Below are positions 20,797 to 31,800 of a DNA stretch of 64,000 nucleotides, one piece after another. The position numbers and the translations under genes were made by a program. The notes beneath the pieces were generated by a model. That model was not told the DNA's origin, made no database searches, and saw nothing but the letters and a program-made list of their open reading frames with translations. This DNA comes from Bimuria novae-zelandiae CBS 107.79 (taxonomy: Eukaryota; Ascomycota; Dothideomycetes; Pleosporales; Didymosphaeriaceae). Location of the stretch: assembly GCA_010015655.1 (NCBI GenBank), contig ML976691.1:586434-650433 (forward strand), given 5' to 3'. How positions within the stretch are numbered: position 1 is the stretch's first letter; each line of letters starts with the position of its first letter.

Positions 20797-22891
20797 ACCG
20801 TGCACGCCGTGCACACCTTCGGGCCGTGCACACCCTCACCAAAAATCCACTATACTCCTTAACCCCATAACTCAACACCACAATGCCGTTAGAAGAAGCG
20901 CTTAAAGAGGCAGATATAGTAGATATAGAAGGCAAACTTTTATACTAGGTAATTATAAAAAAACATAATATATGCCGCATAACTTTATTATAATATTACT
21001 AACGCGTTATCGCGTCGCATGCTAACGCTAATTAATAACTACTTAAACTCTACCCTACACAAGAGCGAGAGCTTTATAAGTTTATAGTTAAGCTTACTAA
21101 GCGAGGCCTACCTCCTACAAGGCAGATAGTACAAAATATGGCTTCTAAATTGGCTACAGAGAGGGTCTCCGACTCGTGGGTTACTCGCTTCCTTGACCGT
21201 CACCGCGACCAGCTCCTATACAAATGGGCTAACGCTATCGACGCGCAGCGCCTCCACGCTGATAGCAGCGAGAAGTACATACAATACTTTAAGCTTGTGC
21301 ACTCCAAGATCACTGAATACTCAATTAAGCCACAGTACACATACAATATAGATAAGAAGGGCTTCGCGATCGGAGTACTTAATAGGCGCACTAAACGAGT
21401 GTTTAGTAGAGCTTCTGTGAAGTTAAAAACAAGGCGCCAGCCTATGCAAGACGGCAATAGGCAGTGGGTATCGATACTCGCAAGCGTCTGCGCTGATGGT
21501 TCGGCACTGCCTCCAGGCGTCATCTATCCAGGCGCTCCCAACGAGATACAATCATCCTGGGTGGAGGATATAGACGTAGAAAAGTACTTAGTGTTTATTA
21601 CTACAACGCCCTTAGGCTAGACAAACGACGAGGTTAGCCTTGCGTGGCTAGAACAGGTCTTTGATTGCTACACTCGAGAGAAGGCACGCAGAAGTTGGCG
21701 ACTACTTATAGTAGATGGCCACGGCTCGCATATAACCTGGTCCTTTATTAAGTACTGCGATAGGAATAGGATACTACTACTAGTGTTCCCTCCTCACAGT
21801 ACCCACACGCTGCAGCCGCTCAATGTAGCACTCTTCTCACCTCTAGGTATAAGCTACACAAACCAGCTCACTGAACACCTTCACAGTACTTAAGGCCTAG
21901 TGGGTGTGAAGAAGCGCGACTTCTTCCGCCTATTCTATAAGTCCTAGATAAGAACCTTCACCCCAAGCCTTATCCTTAAGGCCTTTAAAGTCACAGGCCT
22001 ATCGCCACCAAACGTAGCTATAATCGTTAATAGATTCTAGAATAAGCGCAGGTAGCTGCCTCGTACACCTTTACTAATTGTAGCAGATAACTGGAAGCAA
22101 GCTATCCAAATACTGGCCCAGGTGGTGGAGAATCAGGACGCAGAGGAGGTGCAGCAGTTAAGGCGTACTATCTCCCATCTCTCTGCCTATACACAGCTTG
22201 TACAGCTTGAAAACGAAGGCCTACGCAATGTAATTAGAAAGCTTAAGCTCTTTAAAAATAAGCAGAGGAGGCTTAACCTGTAGCATTATAAGGAGTTTTA
22301 TAGTATAGCTATTCTTTAGTCCCCTTATAAGATCCGCCAAGCTGAGGAGCGCTACAAGGCTAATAAAGAGCAAAATCTACAAGAGAAGGTAGATAAAGCT
22401 TATTAGAAGGAGCTAAAAGCCTAGAAGAAGCTTTAAGATAAGCGGGATAAGTAGTAGAGGCGTGTAGAATAAGAGAGGGTAAGGGAAGAGAAAGCAAGGA
22501 AAAAGGCTACTAATAACGCTAAAAAGTAACAGAAGAAACAAGAGTGCGACGCTACTAAATCTATATAAATACCTAAAATAGGTAAGCATAAGGCCTTAAG
22601 TAAGCCTTCTATAAAGCCTATAGCTAAAAAATAGCGTGCGCGTAGTGCTACTCGTATTATTATTAAGGCGTCGCCGTCCCTAGCACCTCTACTAGTTACT
22701 ACGCGAAGCGGCCGCAAAATAAAGCTAAATAAGAAATAAGAGTAAGGTAAGCACTATAGAACTTAGTAGACTATTATAACAAAAATTCTCGCAATAATAA
22801 CTATTATACGTGGCTCTATAGCCTTATTTTTGAGATGTGCAGCAGGTCGCTAAGGCGTGCACGGCCCGAAGGTGTGCACGGCGTGCACGGT
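20797..22891 (+). mobile_element. pogo/Fot1-type DNA transposon, RIP-degraded
   Basis: Perfect 35-bp terminal inverted repeats at 20797-20831 and 22857-22891, beginning ACCGTGCACGCCGTGCACAC, enclose a broken transposase. The ends contain repeated GTGCAC blocks, plausible transposase-binding sites. The left flank is TA and the right flank CA, so the TA duplication expected of Tc1/mariner/pogo elements is imperfect. The interior is strongly AT-biased, with C-to-T and G-to-A type changes as expected from repeat-induced point mutation. Confidence 0.88.
20883..22740 (+). pseudogene. Fot1/pogo-family DDE transposase, inactivated
   Basis: Starts with MPLEEALKEADIVD, the family N-terminus, and is interrupted by many TAG/TAA codons, several where the family has Trp or Gln. 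Recognisable blocks in order: helix-turn-helix remnant; VSDSWVTRFLDRHRDQL; YNIDKKGFAIGVL (first catalytic Asp retained); QDGNRQWVSILASVCADG; SWRLLIVDGHGSH (second Asp retained); PPHSTHTLQPLNVALF, where the third acidic residue (usually LQPLDV) is Asn, a GAT-to-AAT change; then a coiled C-terminal tail. Longest uninterrupted stretch is 21138-21620. Not capable of making an active protein. Confidence 0.9.
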
Positions 22892-22898
22892 CACTGTA

Positions 22899-23469
22899 CC
22901 GTAGTTTGGCAGTCAGTGCGCCGCGTCAGTCAACGCGCCACTTATTTATCAGATTAAAGGGTATTCTTAATAAGATAGAATAATAATTAATTCTTTTTTT
23001 TTCTGTCTACATAAGAATATAAGGCTCTTTTATCCTTACGTCTTACACTAAGACGCTAATCTATTACTATTAAGTAAGGAGAGTTACCCTTTATCCTGCC
23101 TAGAATCGTACGAATAAACTAGATTACTAGTAGAGTTTCTTTATATAGGGTTGCGCTAGCTACCTTTACGTGTATAAAACTTTATTATAACGCAATTATA
23201 AAGTTATTAAAGGTTAAAAAACGGCCTTTTTACTAGTAAAAGAATATGCCTTTCTAATTTCTAATTTACACCTGTATTAGTATATATAATATATATTTCT
23301 TTATTTTAAATCTTTAATATAAATAGTATCCTATTATAATTTTAAAAAATAATTAAAAACAATTACCTAAATGTAGGGTTATGAGGCTTTAAAGTTGGTG
23401 ATTTTCTTGAAATTTACTAGTAAAAAGTGGCGCGTTGACTGACGCGGCGCACTGACTGCCAAACTACGG
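22899..23469. mobile_element. non-autonomous element with 45-bp perfect inverted ends and TA duplication
   Basis: The left end at 22899-22943 begins CCGTAGTTTGGCAGTCAGTG and its exact reverse complement ends at 23469. Both flanks are TA (22897-22898 and 23470-23471), as expected for a Tc1/mariner/pogo-superfamily insertion. The 480-bp interior is very AT-rich and non-coding. It begins 8 bp after the right end of the pogo-type element. Confidence 0.85.
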
Positions 23470-23471
23470 TA

Positions 23472-24552
23472 CTGGATGCTTCTTTAAACACGGGTTGGTT
23501 GGGCTTATATTCGACGGCGAATAGCTGAATGCACGCTCTCGTATGTTTTCACGCTGCGCTCGAAAAGAAAACCATTTTTCGACTCGTAGGTAGTGGGACG
23601 TTCTCCATAGTCGCACACTTACGTGGTACCCGCGATGAACCGACGGGTAATCGATAAAATGAGCCCTCACTCAGGCGAAGAACGTACCTTGCGTCGATCT
23701 CTAAAGGTCCCTGCCTAACGTCAGCAAAGTTTATTTGTGCATGGCTCTGTTGGCGCTGAGGGCAGGCTCGTTGTCAGAACGGCTGCTCTTCTGCGCAATA
23801 CGTCAAGACTTTGCGTCCGCCGTTCTACCACAGGATACATATCGCGTCGCTCGCAGTTTTCAAGATCTGGATCAATATGACAATCGCTGCCGTCGCGCCG
23901 AAGACGTGCCTGGGAGTGTTAAAGCAGCACCCAGCCTCCCCAGTTGCAAGAGGAGATATTTGCGCAACCGTGCTCGTCTCGACTGCGCACCGAGACGGCG
24001 ACATGATCAACAAGGAACGAATTTCGATATTCTCTGAGGACAGAACCAGAAACTCCTTAGCACCATCACGGGGTAAAAAGTTTGCTGAAGAGGTGCGAAT
24101 ATACAACGGATGGAGCGAAGGAAGTCGGGATCCCAAGATGGATATGCTTGACAGACGATAGAGCCTGACGAGGTGCGAAGATCCAGTCGGAAGTAAGGAC
24201 GCCAATACTCCAAGCGCATATACGCTCCTTCCTCGTGTACAGCGTGGTAACTCGACGTGAACCGGCTACCTACGATGCCCTTGACGACATGTAACTTCCC
24301 GCATCAGATCCCACTGCATCTGCCGCTGCAATTCTAATACAGAAAGCACACTTCAATCTTACGTCTTCGCATCATCCTGAATTATGTCCAACGGCCAGGC
24401 ACTTGAATATGTCTTTGTAAGGTTCCTTGCCGAACTGTGGTATATAATACTATGCACGTCCTACCTACCTAAAGCGATCTTTACATGGTCCTCAGACACT
24501 AATCGTACATGCTCACTCCGAGCTCTTCCCAGGGTCTCCACTACACATAATC
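23472..24552. other. intergenic, no supportable gene
   Basis: About 1.1 kb between the element cluster and the 3' end of the uS10m gene. Overlapping open frames near 23735-24205 on both strands show no domain or splice structure. Confidence 0.4.
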
Positions 24553-25805
24553 TTACGGCCTCAGTTCAGTATCCTTCGGTGCCTCCCAACCTTTCATAGC
24601 CTCCTTGAATGCGGGCGTGTTGAGGATCTCGTCCACCTTCTCCAGCATCGGACCCTCTCTCCGCCTGCTGTAGTCGCCTTGCTCGATGTCATAACCAGCT
24701 CTTGTGGCAGTCTCTAAGCTTTCGTACTCCCAAATGTTCGCCTTCATACCCACACCGTGATATTGGTGTTTCTGAAGGAACGCCAGCCATGCTTTTACCA
24801 CGTCCGGATGCCCGTCTTGAATCTGAATTAATCGTCGCATAGTGACACGCTCGAAGTTCTCTTGAGACTTCTTGAAGATAAAGTTTGCACGGGGAACGGT
24901 CCAGCGCTCTGTGATACGGGGAAGAGGAACGGGACCGCGGGCGCAAAGACCCATGTAGTAGGCGGCTCGGACGGCAAAGTCGGCGAAGAGGAGGAGGTTG
25001 CGAATGGAGTAGGTGCGGAGCTGAAGATCGCACACGGGGAGGCCGTGGGTGGGCGTGCGACGGAGAGGGCGGAGGTGGACGGCTTGTACGTTGATGGGTG
25101 TTCGCAGAGCATCAAGAGCAGCTTGTGTTTTCGGATCAAGGGGATCTTTGTCGGTAGGAAGTTTCATGCCTCGGGCCCTGTTGGCATAGTCAGTATGGTA
25201 TACCCAAAAGACCGGATGCTTGCTCAAGCGCGGACGGATATTCCTAATCTCATACTTGTGCAAAAGTCTCAACATGGCGTCGGTGTCACCCAACTTCTGA
25301 AAGCCATGCATGTGTAAAGCGAATAATCATCGTAGCCCGCGGACGCATCAGCAGCAGCAGGGAGTGACCACTTACTTTCCCTCTTTCAACACGTCCAGAC
25401 CTTCCCTTTTGAACATCTCCAACATCGTTAAATCGTCCGGCGAGTTCACCATCTTCTGCCATTTTCTTTGGGCGTCTTGTTTTGTCTTGGGTATCCACTT
25501 GTCGAATTTCTCCTGCGCCTTGATCTCGCTGCGCTTGAGCGCGTGGTACTCTTCTGGATTGATGCCCATGTGTTGTAACCGCTGTTCAATTGACTTATCA
25601 CCCCTTTCGATCTCGGCATAGATGTCGCGGCCATCGTTGCGGTTTGCGCGGTCGCTCTTGCATCGTAGAAGAGTTTGGGCCGAGGATCTAGGGGGTATTA
25701 TCTGTTTCCCGGTCAGCCACACGTATACGCCGCTCAATTATGGGGTTATACCTTTGTCCTCTTCGCCGGAGCCAAGAGCGGCCGTAGAGAACGCGGCGCC
25801 GCCAT
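24553..25805 (-). CDS. RSM10: mitochondrial small-subunit ribosomal protein uS10m
   Basis: Exons 25752-25805, 25376-25701 and 24553-25177, with introns of 50 and 198 bp, give 334 residues. The first exon encodes MAAPRSLRPLLAPAKRTK, an arginine-rich presequence for mitochondrial import. The C-terminal half is uS10: HGLPVCDLQLRTYSIRNL, ARGPVPLPRITERWTVPR, FERVTMRRLIQIQDGHPDVV, HQYHGVGMKANIWEYE. It is a component of the mitoribosome small-subunit head. Between presequence and uS10 core lie about 150 charged residues (KAQEKFDKWIPKTKQDAQRK), longer than in yeast Rsm10. The 198-bp second intron restores phase exactly; a three-exon alternative there breaks the frame. Divergent from the PNP gene. Confidence 0.88.
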
Positions 25806-26029
25806 TGCTGATGGAGCGTTGCGTTCGCGATGTTCGTTGCGAGTGGAAGCAAAACATCGACGCTAGGTCGCATTGGTTGACCGCCCGGCAGAACGCGCTT
25901 GCCTCGGAGAGCACCGATATCACCCCTCCTGCCGCACAAGGCTTGGTGAAATTTTAGGATATACTAAAAGCCTATAATTGCCCTTATCTCTTCACTTGTC
26001 ATATCAGATCATTACAAGAGACATTCAGA
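25806..26029. promoter_or_regulatory. bidirectional promoter, uS10m / PNP
   Basis: 224 bp separate the two divergent start codons, so both promoters and 5' leaders must fit here. No distinct TATA box was seen. Confidence 0.4.
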
Positions 26030-27229
26030 ATGGCAGAAACCATGGACAAAATCGCTGCACCGAATGCATATGCCCGCGCTTCCGAAACGGCAAACTACGT
26101 GCGCTCGAAACTACCAGAGGCACTTCAGAAACCAAAAGTAGCCATCGTGTGCGGCTCAGGTCTGGGCGGACTCGTCGACACTATCGAAGCTGAGCCCAAG
26201 GTTGAACTCCCATATTCCACCATTCCCAACTTTCCCAAGAGCACAGGTCAGTCTGCACTTTTAATTTACGTGTGCGCCTGATGGAGATAGACGCTGATAT
26301 GGAACCCTTAGTGCAAGGACATGCCGGGAACTTCGTCTTTGGGCTGATAGGCCCACAAAAGACTCCGATTGCACTGCTGGTAGGACGAGCACAGTCAGTC
26401 ACTGTTTCTCCCGGTTGGGCGGTTTGACATGTTGACTAACCGAGCCTACAGCTTCTACGAAGGTCACACCATGGAACTTGTTACATTTGCGACACGCTTG
26501 TGCAAGCTACTTGGCGTCGAGACAATGATTGGTTCGTCATCATCTACTTCGGAGCAACACGTCGGGCAAGTGGACTAATCACATGCAGTCACAAATGCAG
26601 CGGGAGGTCTCAACGAGAACTACGAGGTTGGGGACATTGTCTGTTTGAATGACGTATGTATTTTACTCTACTAGGGTGGGTAGGTGTGTACTGACCATTA
26701 TCAGCATCTAAACCTCGCCGGGTTGGTAGGTATTCATCCCTTACGCGGCCCTAATATCGAAGAATTCGGTGTACGATTTCCGCCGTTGAGTGATGCGTAC
26801 GACCTGGATCTGCGGCGACGCACACACAGAGCATGGAAGAAGCTAGGGCTCGACCAGCAGAAAAGAAGAATCCACGAAGGTGTCTATGCCTTTGTTGGCG
26901 GACCAAGCTACGAGACGAGAGCCGAATGCAGGATGCTGCGACTACTCGGCGCCGACGTCGTAGGCATGTCAACTGTGCCGGAGATCATAGTCGCCCGCCA
27001 TGCAGGCGTCCGAGTATTGGCATTCAGCTTAGTGACGAACAAGGCGGTGCTCGACGCGGGTGTTCGCGGAAACGATGATTCAATCCAGGCGATGAGCAAA
27101 GCAGAGCTAGACGAGCATCTGAACAAGGGGAAGGCGAACCATCAAGAGGTTCTAGATGCTGGGAGGGAGGCCGCAAAGGATATGCAAGCTCTAGTGAAGC
27201 AGATAGTATCCGACCTGCATGAGGACTGA
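26030..27229 (+). CDS. PNP1: purine nucleoside phosphorylase
   Basis: Five exons (26030-26246, 26312-26393, 26452-26531, 26589-26653, 26705-27229) with introns of 51-65 bp encode 322 residues. It matches the trimeric PNP/MTAP fold: VCGSGLGGLVD (phosphate loop), VQGHAGNFVFG, AHFYEGHTME, VTNAAGGLNENY, DHLNLAGLVG, and AFVGGPSYETRAECRMLRLLGADVVGMSTVPE with the purine-site Glu and ribose-site Met. It phosphorolyses inosine and guanosine to free base and ribose-1-phosphate in purine salvage, in the cytosol. The GGPSYETRAE motif favours PNP over methylthioadenosine phosphorylase. Convergent with the FCF2 gene, 165 bp apart. Confidence 0.93.
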
Positions 27230-27393
27230 TCGATGAACCGCATTCAGACACCCAATTGGTACCTGAGTTCTAGCGGAATGTTCGATATTAGGCAAGCGTC
27301 GATATAAGATGGTATCAAAGCCCGATGTCGACGGTTTGAATAGATCGCAGTGGAAAGTGTCATGACGACCCACTGTGTCTCTCAAGCCGAAAT

Positions 27394-28292
27394 TCAAGGC
27401 TTGATGACTTTGCCTTTCCGTCGCTTTTCTTGCAGTGCTTTGTAAAAGCCCTTCTTGCCGCTCTTCTTCGAAGTGATGATATTCTCGTACTTGCTCTTGA
27501 ACTTGCCCGATTGCTCTTCTTGGGCAAGCACCTCCTCCACAAGTGTCTGGTGACGGTCCTTCTTGTTAATGCGACTGCTGTAGAACTCGGTCGGCCCTTC
27601 AATGATGGTGCCGACCTGGCTAAATGCAGGGACGTCGGACTTAGAGTCGGACTTCTTGTAGTGTCGCTTGGAGTCCAGGACATTGCGCATCTTGAGAAGT
27701 TGCAGGTCGCGGCGAAGTTCAGGCGTCATCTCGGTACGTGGTAGGTTGAACCAGTCGGAGCCGGCGGTGGCCCTTTTCTCCTTTGCGCAGGTTAGCTCAG
27801 AACCAATGCGGCGTTGTGGTGTGAATCGCGGATTGACGATGCCTCAGTGTAACTATGATATGAAAACCTTCAGTTTGTGCAGGTGACACCAAAACGGTGT
27901 CATGATCTGCGTCAGTGTAAAATGGGATAATTATCATCACTGGCAAGGAAAACGTGTGCTGCATAGCTTACCTCTTTCTTCTGCTTCTTGAGCTGCACAG
28001 GGTCTTCGATCTTCTTGATTCCGTTGGCGAGTGCCTGCTCTTTCTTCGGGAGGAGTTTCGACCCATCCAGCTTAGTGATTGCGCCTTGGGTGGTCGAGTA
28101 CGTGTCGGCAATGTAGCCAGGGTTCAGCTTGGGAAGCTTGAACGGAGCCTCTGTGGCGGACTGGGGTGGTTTTGCGCGCATGCGTTCAGCGGTCTGGGTG
28201 AGAAGCTCCCGCACCTGCTCGTCGGTGAGCTCCTCATCAGTATCGTCCCCCGTCTGAGGCGGATGCGCTGGCAACGGAGCCGTGTCTGCCAT
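27394..28292 (-). CDS. FCF2: rRNA-processing protein Fcf2
   Basis: Exons 27972-28292 and 27394-27780, joined by a 191-bp intron (GTAAGC...GCTAAC...GCAAAG), give 235 residues. The acidic N-terminus (DDTDEELTDEQVRELL) precedes the Fcf2 domain: SDWFNLPRTEMTPELRRDLQLLKMRNVLDSKRHYKK, QVGTIIEGPTEFYSSRI, LVEEVLAQEE and a lysine-rich tail. Fcf2 acts in the nucleolus in early pre-rRNA cleavages needed for 18S rRNA. The match across the join, with W and P residues at the expected places, supports the intron. Confidence 0.92.
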
Positions 28293-29476
28293 GTTGAAAC
28301 TGACGCAGATGCACGGCGTTTGAAAAATTTAGAAACGCGATTTTGGAGGAAGGCGCGCACGGTTCGCCTCGGTACAATTGCCGCTAGCCGATCTGGGACC
28401 AAGCACGATTTCACTGTTCAGCATCACAATTCTACGTTGCAGAGGCAGAACTATGCGTGATAGCACTATAGCTGTTCATTTAGTGAAGAAGCTATTTTCT
28501 CGAAGCTGCTTAGATGACGCTGGTGTGCTGGCGACGAAATCCCTCGCTCGGATTTGACAACGCATCGATTGCATCGCATTCGAGGCTGAAGTGCACCTGG
28601 AGCCAATCCGCAGGACGCAAACACGCCCTCTCGACCAACCAGTGCATGCAGCCGGCCCTTCTCGTCTTGCTCCTGCAGAGGCGGGCATCGTAAGTTATCT
28701 AGTGTGCGGCTCAGTGTGAACGCGTTGCCCTGATGCATCCGCGCAGCTGGATTGTGCTGAGATGATCGAGTCCGTCGCGAAGAGTCCAAATGTGACGAGC
28801 CGGCAGCAACGCGCACTGCTGTCACTGACATGTCCGGTAGTCGGCGTGCGACGTGCTTCGAATGCATATAAAGTAAACATGGCAGAGGCAACGCCCGCAC
28901 GTTGATCCCAGCCGCGCGCGCCATCTATCCCGTCTTTCTGCCTTACAAGAACTTCATCAGTATACAGAACGGTACAGCCTTCATCCTCTCACCAACCAGC
29001 TGCTTGCCGACAGCCCCACGGGCACCAGTCTCGTCTCTAGGAGATCCTCCACTGGCGTGTCCCTGTCTCGCGTGTGGTTCGTCCGTTGCAGCCTCTCTTC
29101 CGATTGGCAAGCTCACGATAGCATCGCTCCACGAGTCGCACGCACTTCTGGTGTCGCCTGCAGTTGTTCGCCATCGCCAGGTATACACAGCAATTGCAAC
29201 ATGTATGTCGCACAGTTGGATACTGATCGCAGCCCGCAGCATCCTGTACGAGCCCGTCTCACGCGGCAGTCCCCGCTTAGCTTGAGCGATCCACTCAACC
29301 GCCAACTGACGCAACCACAACATTCACAAACTCGATCCCGTCACCATCACTGTCACTCATTGGGCCGAGACAGCCCAGACCTGCCCCGATTAACCGTCTC
29401 AACGTAGCAACTGGAGCTCGAGCGTGCCACCCCTGCCCGCGTCACCTCAGCGCATCCAGCGCCGCCAGCCACCACC
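28293..29476. other. divergent intergenic region FCF2 / HAP5
   Basis: About 1.2 kb. Overlapping open frames on both strands have no recognisable domain. The C- and T-rich stretches just before 29477 look like 5' leader sequence of the HAP5 gene. Confidence 0.4.
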
Positions 29477-30856
29477 ATGGATCCGACAAAGCTGCGCCAG
29501 CAGGCCACCGCAGCGCCTCGTCGCTATGATGGCCAGAACGGCAATCCGCTCTACGACCACTCAACCGGCGGCCACTATGGTACGTTTGCTCTGCCTGCAC
29601 GGCTCCCCCACGGCGCGATGCTGCGCGTTTGGCTGTGCTCGAGACTCTGCGCGGGCGCTCAGCTAACAACTTTGCAGGTGCCTCCGCAGCCGTACGTTCG
29701 CATCCTGCGCGCGAACTGACTTGCGATTGCTAACTACCGTACGTAGATTGCCGCCCAAGGACACGCGCCAGACCCACAGCTGTTCACCGGCGCGTGGCAG
29801 AACGTAAGAGCCCGGTTTCCGCATGGCTCAAAGGAGTGTCGCTGATTGTCATGCAGGTGAACCAAGGCCTCAATGGATCGTACCGTGACATTCTCAACAC
29901 TTACTGGCAACAACAAGTCACGAAGCTCGAGACGGACGAACACGACTACAAGCTCCACCAGCTACCTTTGGCGCGCATCAAGAAGGTCATGAAGGCCGAC
30001 CCCGAAGTCAAGATGATTTCCGCAGAGGCACCCATCTTGTTCGCCAAGGGCTGCGACATATTCATCACGGAGCTTACAATGCGCGCGTGGATACATGCCG
30101 AGGAGAACAAGCGACGTACGCTACAACGGTCGGACATTGCGAGCGCGTTGAGCAAGTCGGACATGTTTGACTTCCTCATCGACATCGTGCCGCGCGAGGA
30201 AGCAGTCCCACACAAGCGTAGTGGTGGGCAGAGCAGCGCTGCAGTCCAGTCTTCCGCTAACGCTGTACCGGCAGGCGCCCTCGCCCAACAAGGTGTACAC
30301 CCACAGCATCAGATGGCGCCGTCATACGACATGGGTCAACACATGGCGCAGCAGGAAGATTTCCGCCAACCCGGCATGTATGCTGGTCCGGTCCAAGGTG
30401 ACCCGAACGCGTACGTTCCGCAACAGATGTTCGACCCATCATCGTATGGGGGGTACAACCCGATGGCCCAGCAGCCGGTACGTTAATCTACCATTTATCG
30501 ATCCCCACTAAGCTGATCTCTATAGCAAATGTACCCGGTGCCCCAGCGGGGCGCAGATCCAACCGGCGGTGGGGATCCAAACCAGGGCTACCGGCCACAT
30601 GATGCGGAAGGAGATGCTGATGCCGAGGGTGAAAGAGAAGATTTTGGACCATAAAACCCTCTGCTGACAGTCTCGAACAGACCTGTCAGATTGGAACGAG
30701 GACGAGCTCGAGTTCTTCAGAACTTTGCCATGGGACTACTTGAGAGATATCAAGGAGCAGAAAAAGATGCACAAAAGGCATGCCAGGGAGGAACGCCGGA
30801 AGCAATCTGGGGGCGTCCAACATGACAACGGGAACCCCCCGGTATCGGATCGGTAG
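29477..30856 (+). CDS. HAP5: CCAAT-binding complex subunit Hap5/HapE (NF-YC)
   Basis: Exons 29477-29579, 29678-29691 (only 14 nt), 29747-29803, 29857-30477, 30526-30628 and 30681-30856 give 357 residues. The histone-fold core is unmistakable: [93 protein letters not shown]. With Hap2 and Hap3 it forms the nuclear CCAAT-binding factor. The C-terminus is Gln/Pro-rich. If the last intron (30629-30680, branch CTGAC, acceptor GAACAG) is retained, the protein stops at 30652-30654 with 307 residues; spliced, it gains an acidic-then-basic tail ([19 protein letters not shown]). I prefer the spliced form. Confidence 0.9.
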
Positions 30857-31800
30857 GGCATTGGAAAAGAGAAGCTTTATTATTATACTATTTGGTTGTT
30901 GACGTTGTGATGAGCGTTCTATCAATTGGGCAGGAATGACTTGTGCAAGACGGCGTCTGGGTCTTTGCAGGCTTGCTTCGGCCGCGGATGTGCCCTCTTG
31001 GTGAAGGGGCGACGTACATAGAATATCCGAGGTCCTTGCCCAGTAACGTTCAGAGTGTGTGATGTCAGGCAAACGGCGGAGAAGAAACATTGCTCTACTC
31101 ACAACTAATCACTTTGTGTGTCGACAAGAGTACACTATAACGTGGACGGTTTCCACTGTCTAGGCAGCAGTATCAGTTAGTATGTGCAGTCAGGTTGCAC
31201 ACACACGCGTACCTCATCGTTTCGTCCTCCACTGTGGAGAGCTCAAGAGCTAGCAACACATGTAAGAGGGTCCCTGATCCTCGGGACTTCAGGCGGCAGG
31301 TACCTGATGGTTTGTTGCCCCGCACTCCGAGACGCGGCCGCAGCGAGGCGAGCTCCCCGAAGCTTCCCGACGAGCATCACCGTCATATGCGCCTGGGCAA
31401 TGCCTCTAGGCATGTTTCAATGGCGGTCCTAAGATATAAGGAAGCTCATCGCCCAGCGCTACAGTCCTCACTATTAGTGTTAGTGGAACAGCGCCGAAAC
31501 AAGAGCTGTTCTATCGGTAATTCTACCCCGCCACAACCCCCACTAGCTAACCCACGGCCCGCCCAACAGCGCGTGATCCCCTTTCCTGCCTCTACTGGCC
31601 CAGACGTTGCTTCCCTCTTGACTGTATCCCACGCACGAAGAAAATCCTTTGCATTTGTCTCGGTGCGTTCTGCTCCCTTCCATTCCATCAACTCCTGTCC
31701 TAGAATATCGCTCAATTCTCCAGCTCTAGCTCTCAACAAGGACCCCGCTTCCCCGCTCACATCACCGACCTTCTAAACACGACCGTATACTCTCGACAAG
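30857..31800. other. intergenic, 5' region of malate dehydrogenase
   Basis: About 940 bases. A long open frame from about 31195 to 31776 has low-complexity, domain-free translation and is judged to be a pyrimidine-rich 5' leader rather than a gene. Confidence 0.4.

Noticed and set aside
20797..23471. Interpreting the whole zone as a single composite transposon
   Set aside because: The three pairs of inverted ends are distinct and non-overlapping, and the right-hand element has its own TA duplication.
23735..24205. Overlapping open frames on both strands right of the transposon zone
   Set aside because: Arginine/serine-rich frames without domain, typical of non-coding GC-balanced sequence.
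25178..25311. A separate middle exon of uS10m between 25178 and 25311
   Set aside because: Splicing exon 2 to it at the TTTCAG acceptor shifts the frame and meets a stop; skipping it keeps phase.
31195..31776. 193-residue plus-strand frame before malate dehydrogenase
   Set aside because: Low-complexity, pyrimidine-rich leader sequence; no domain and it ends just before the real start codon.
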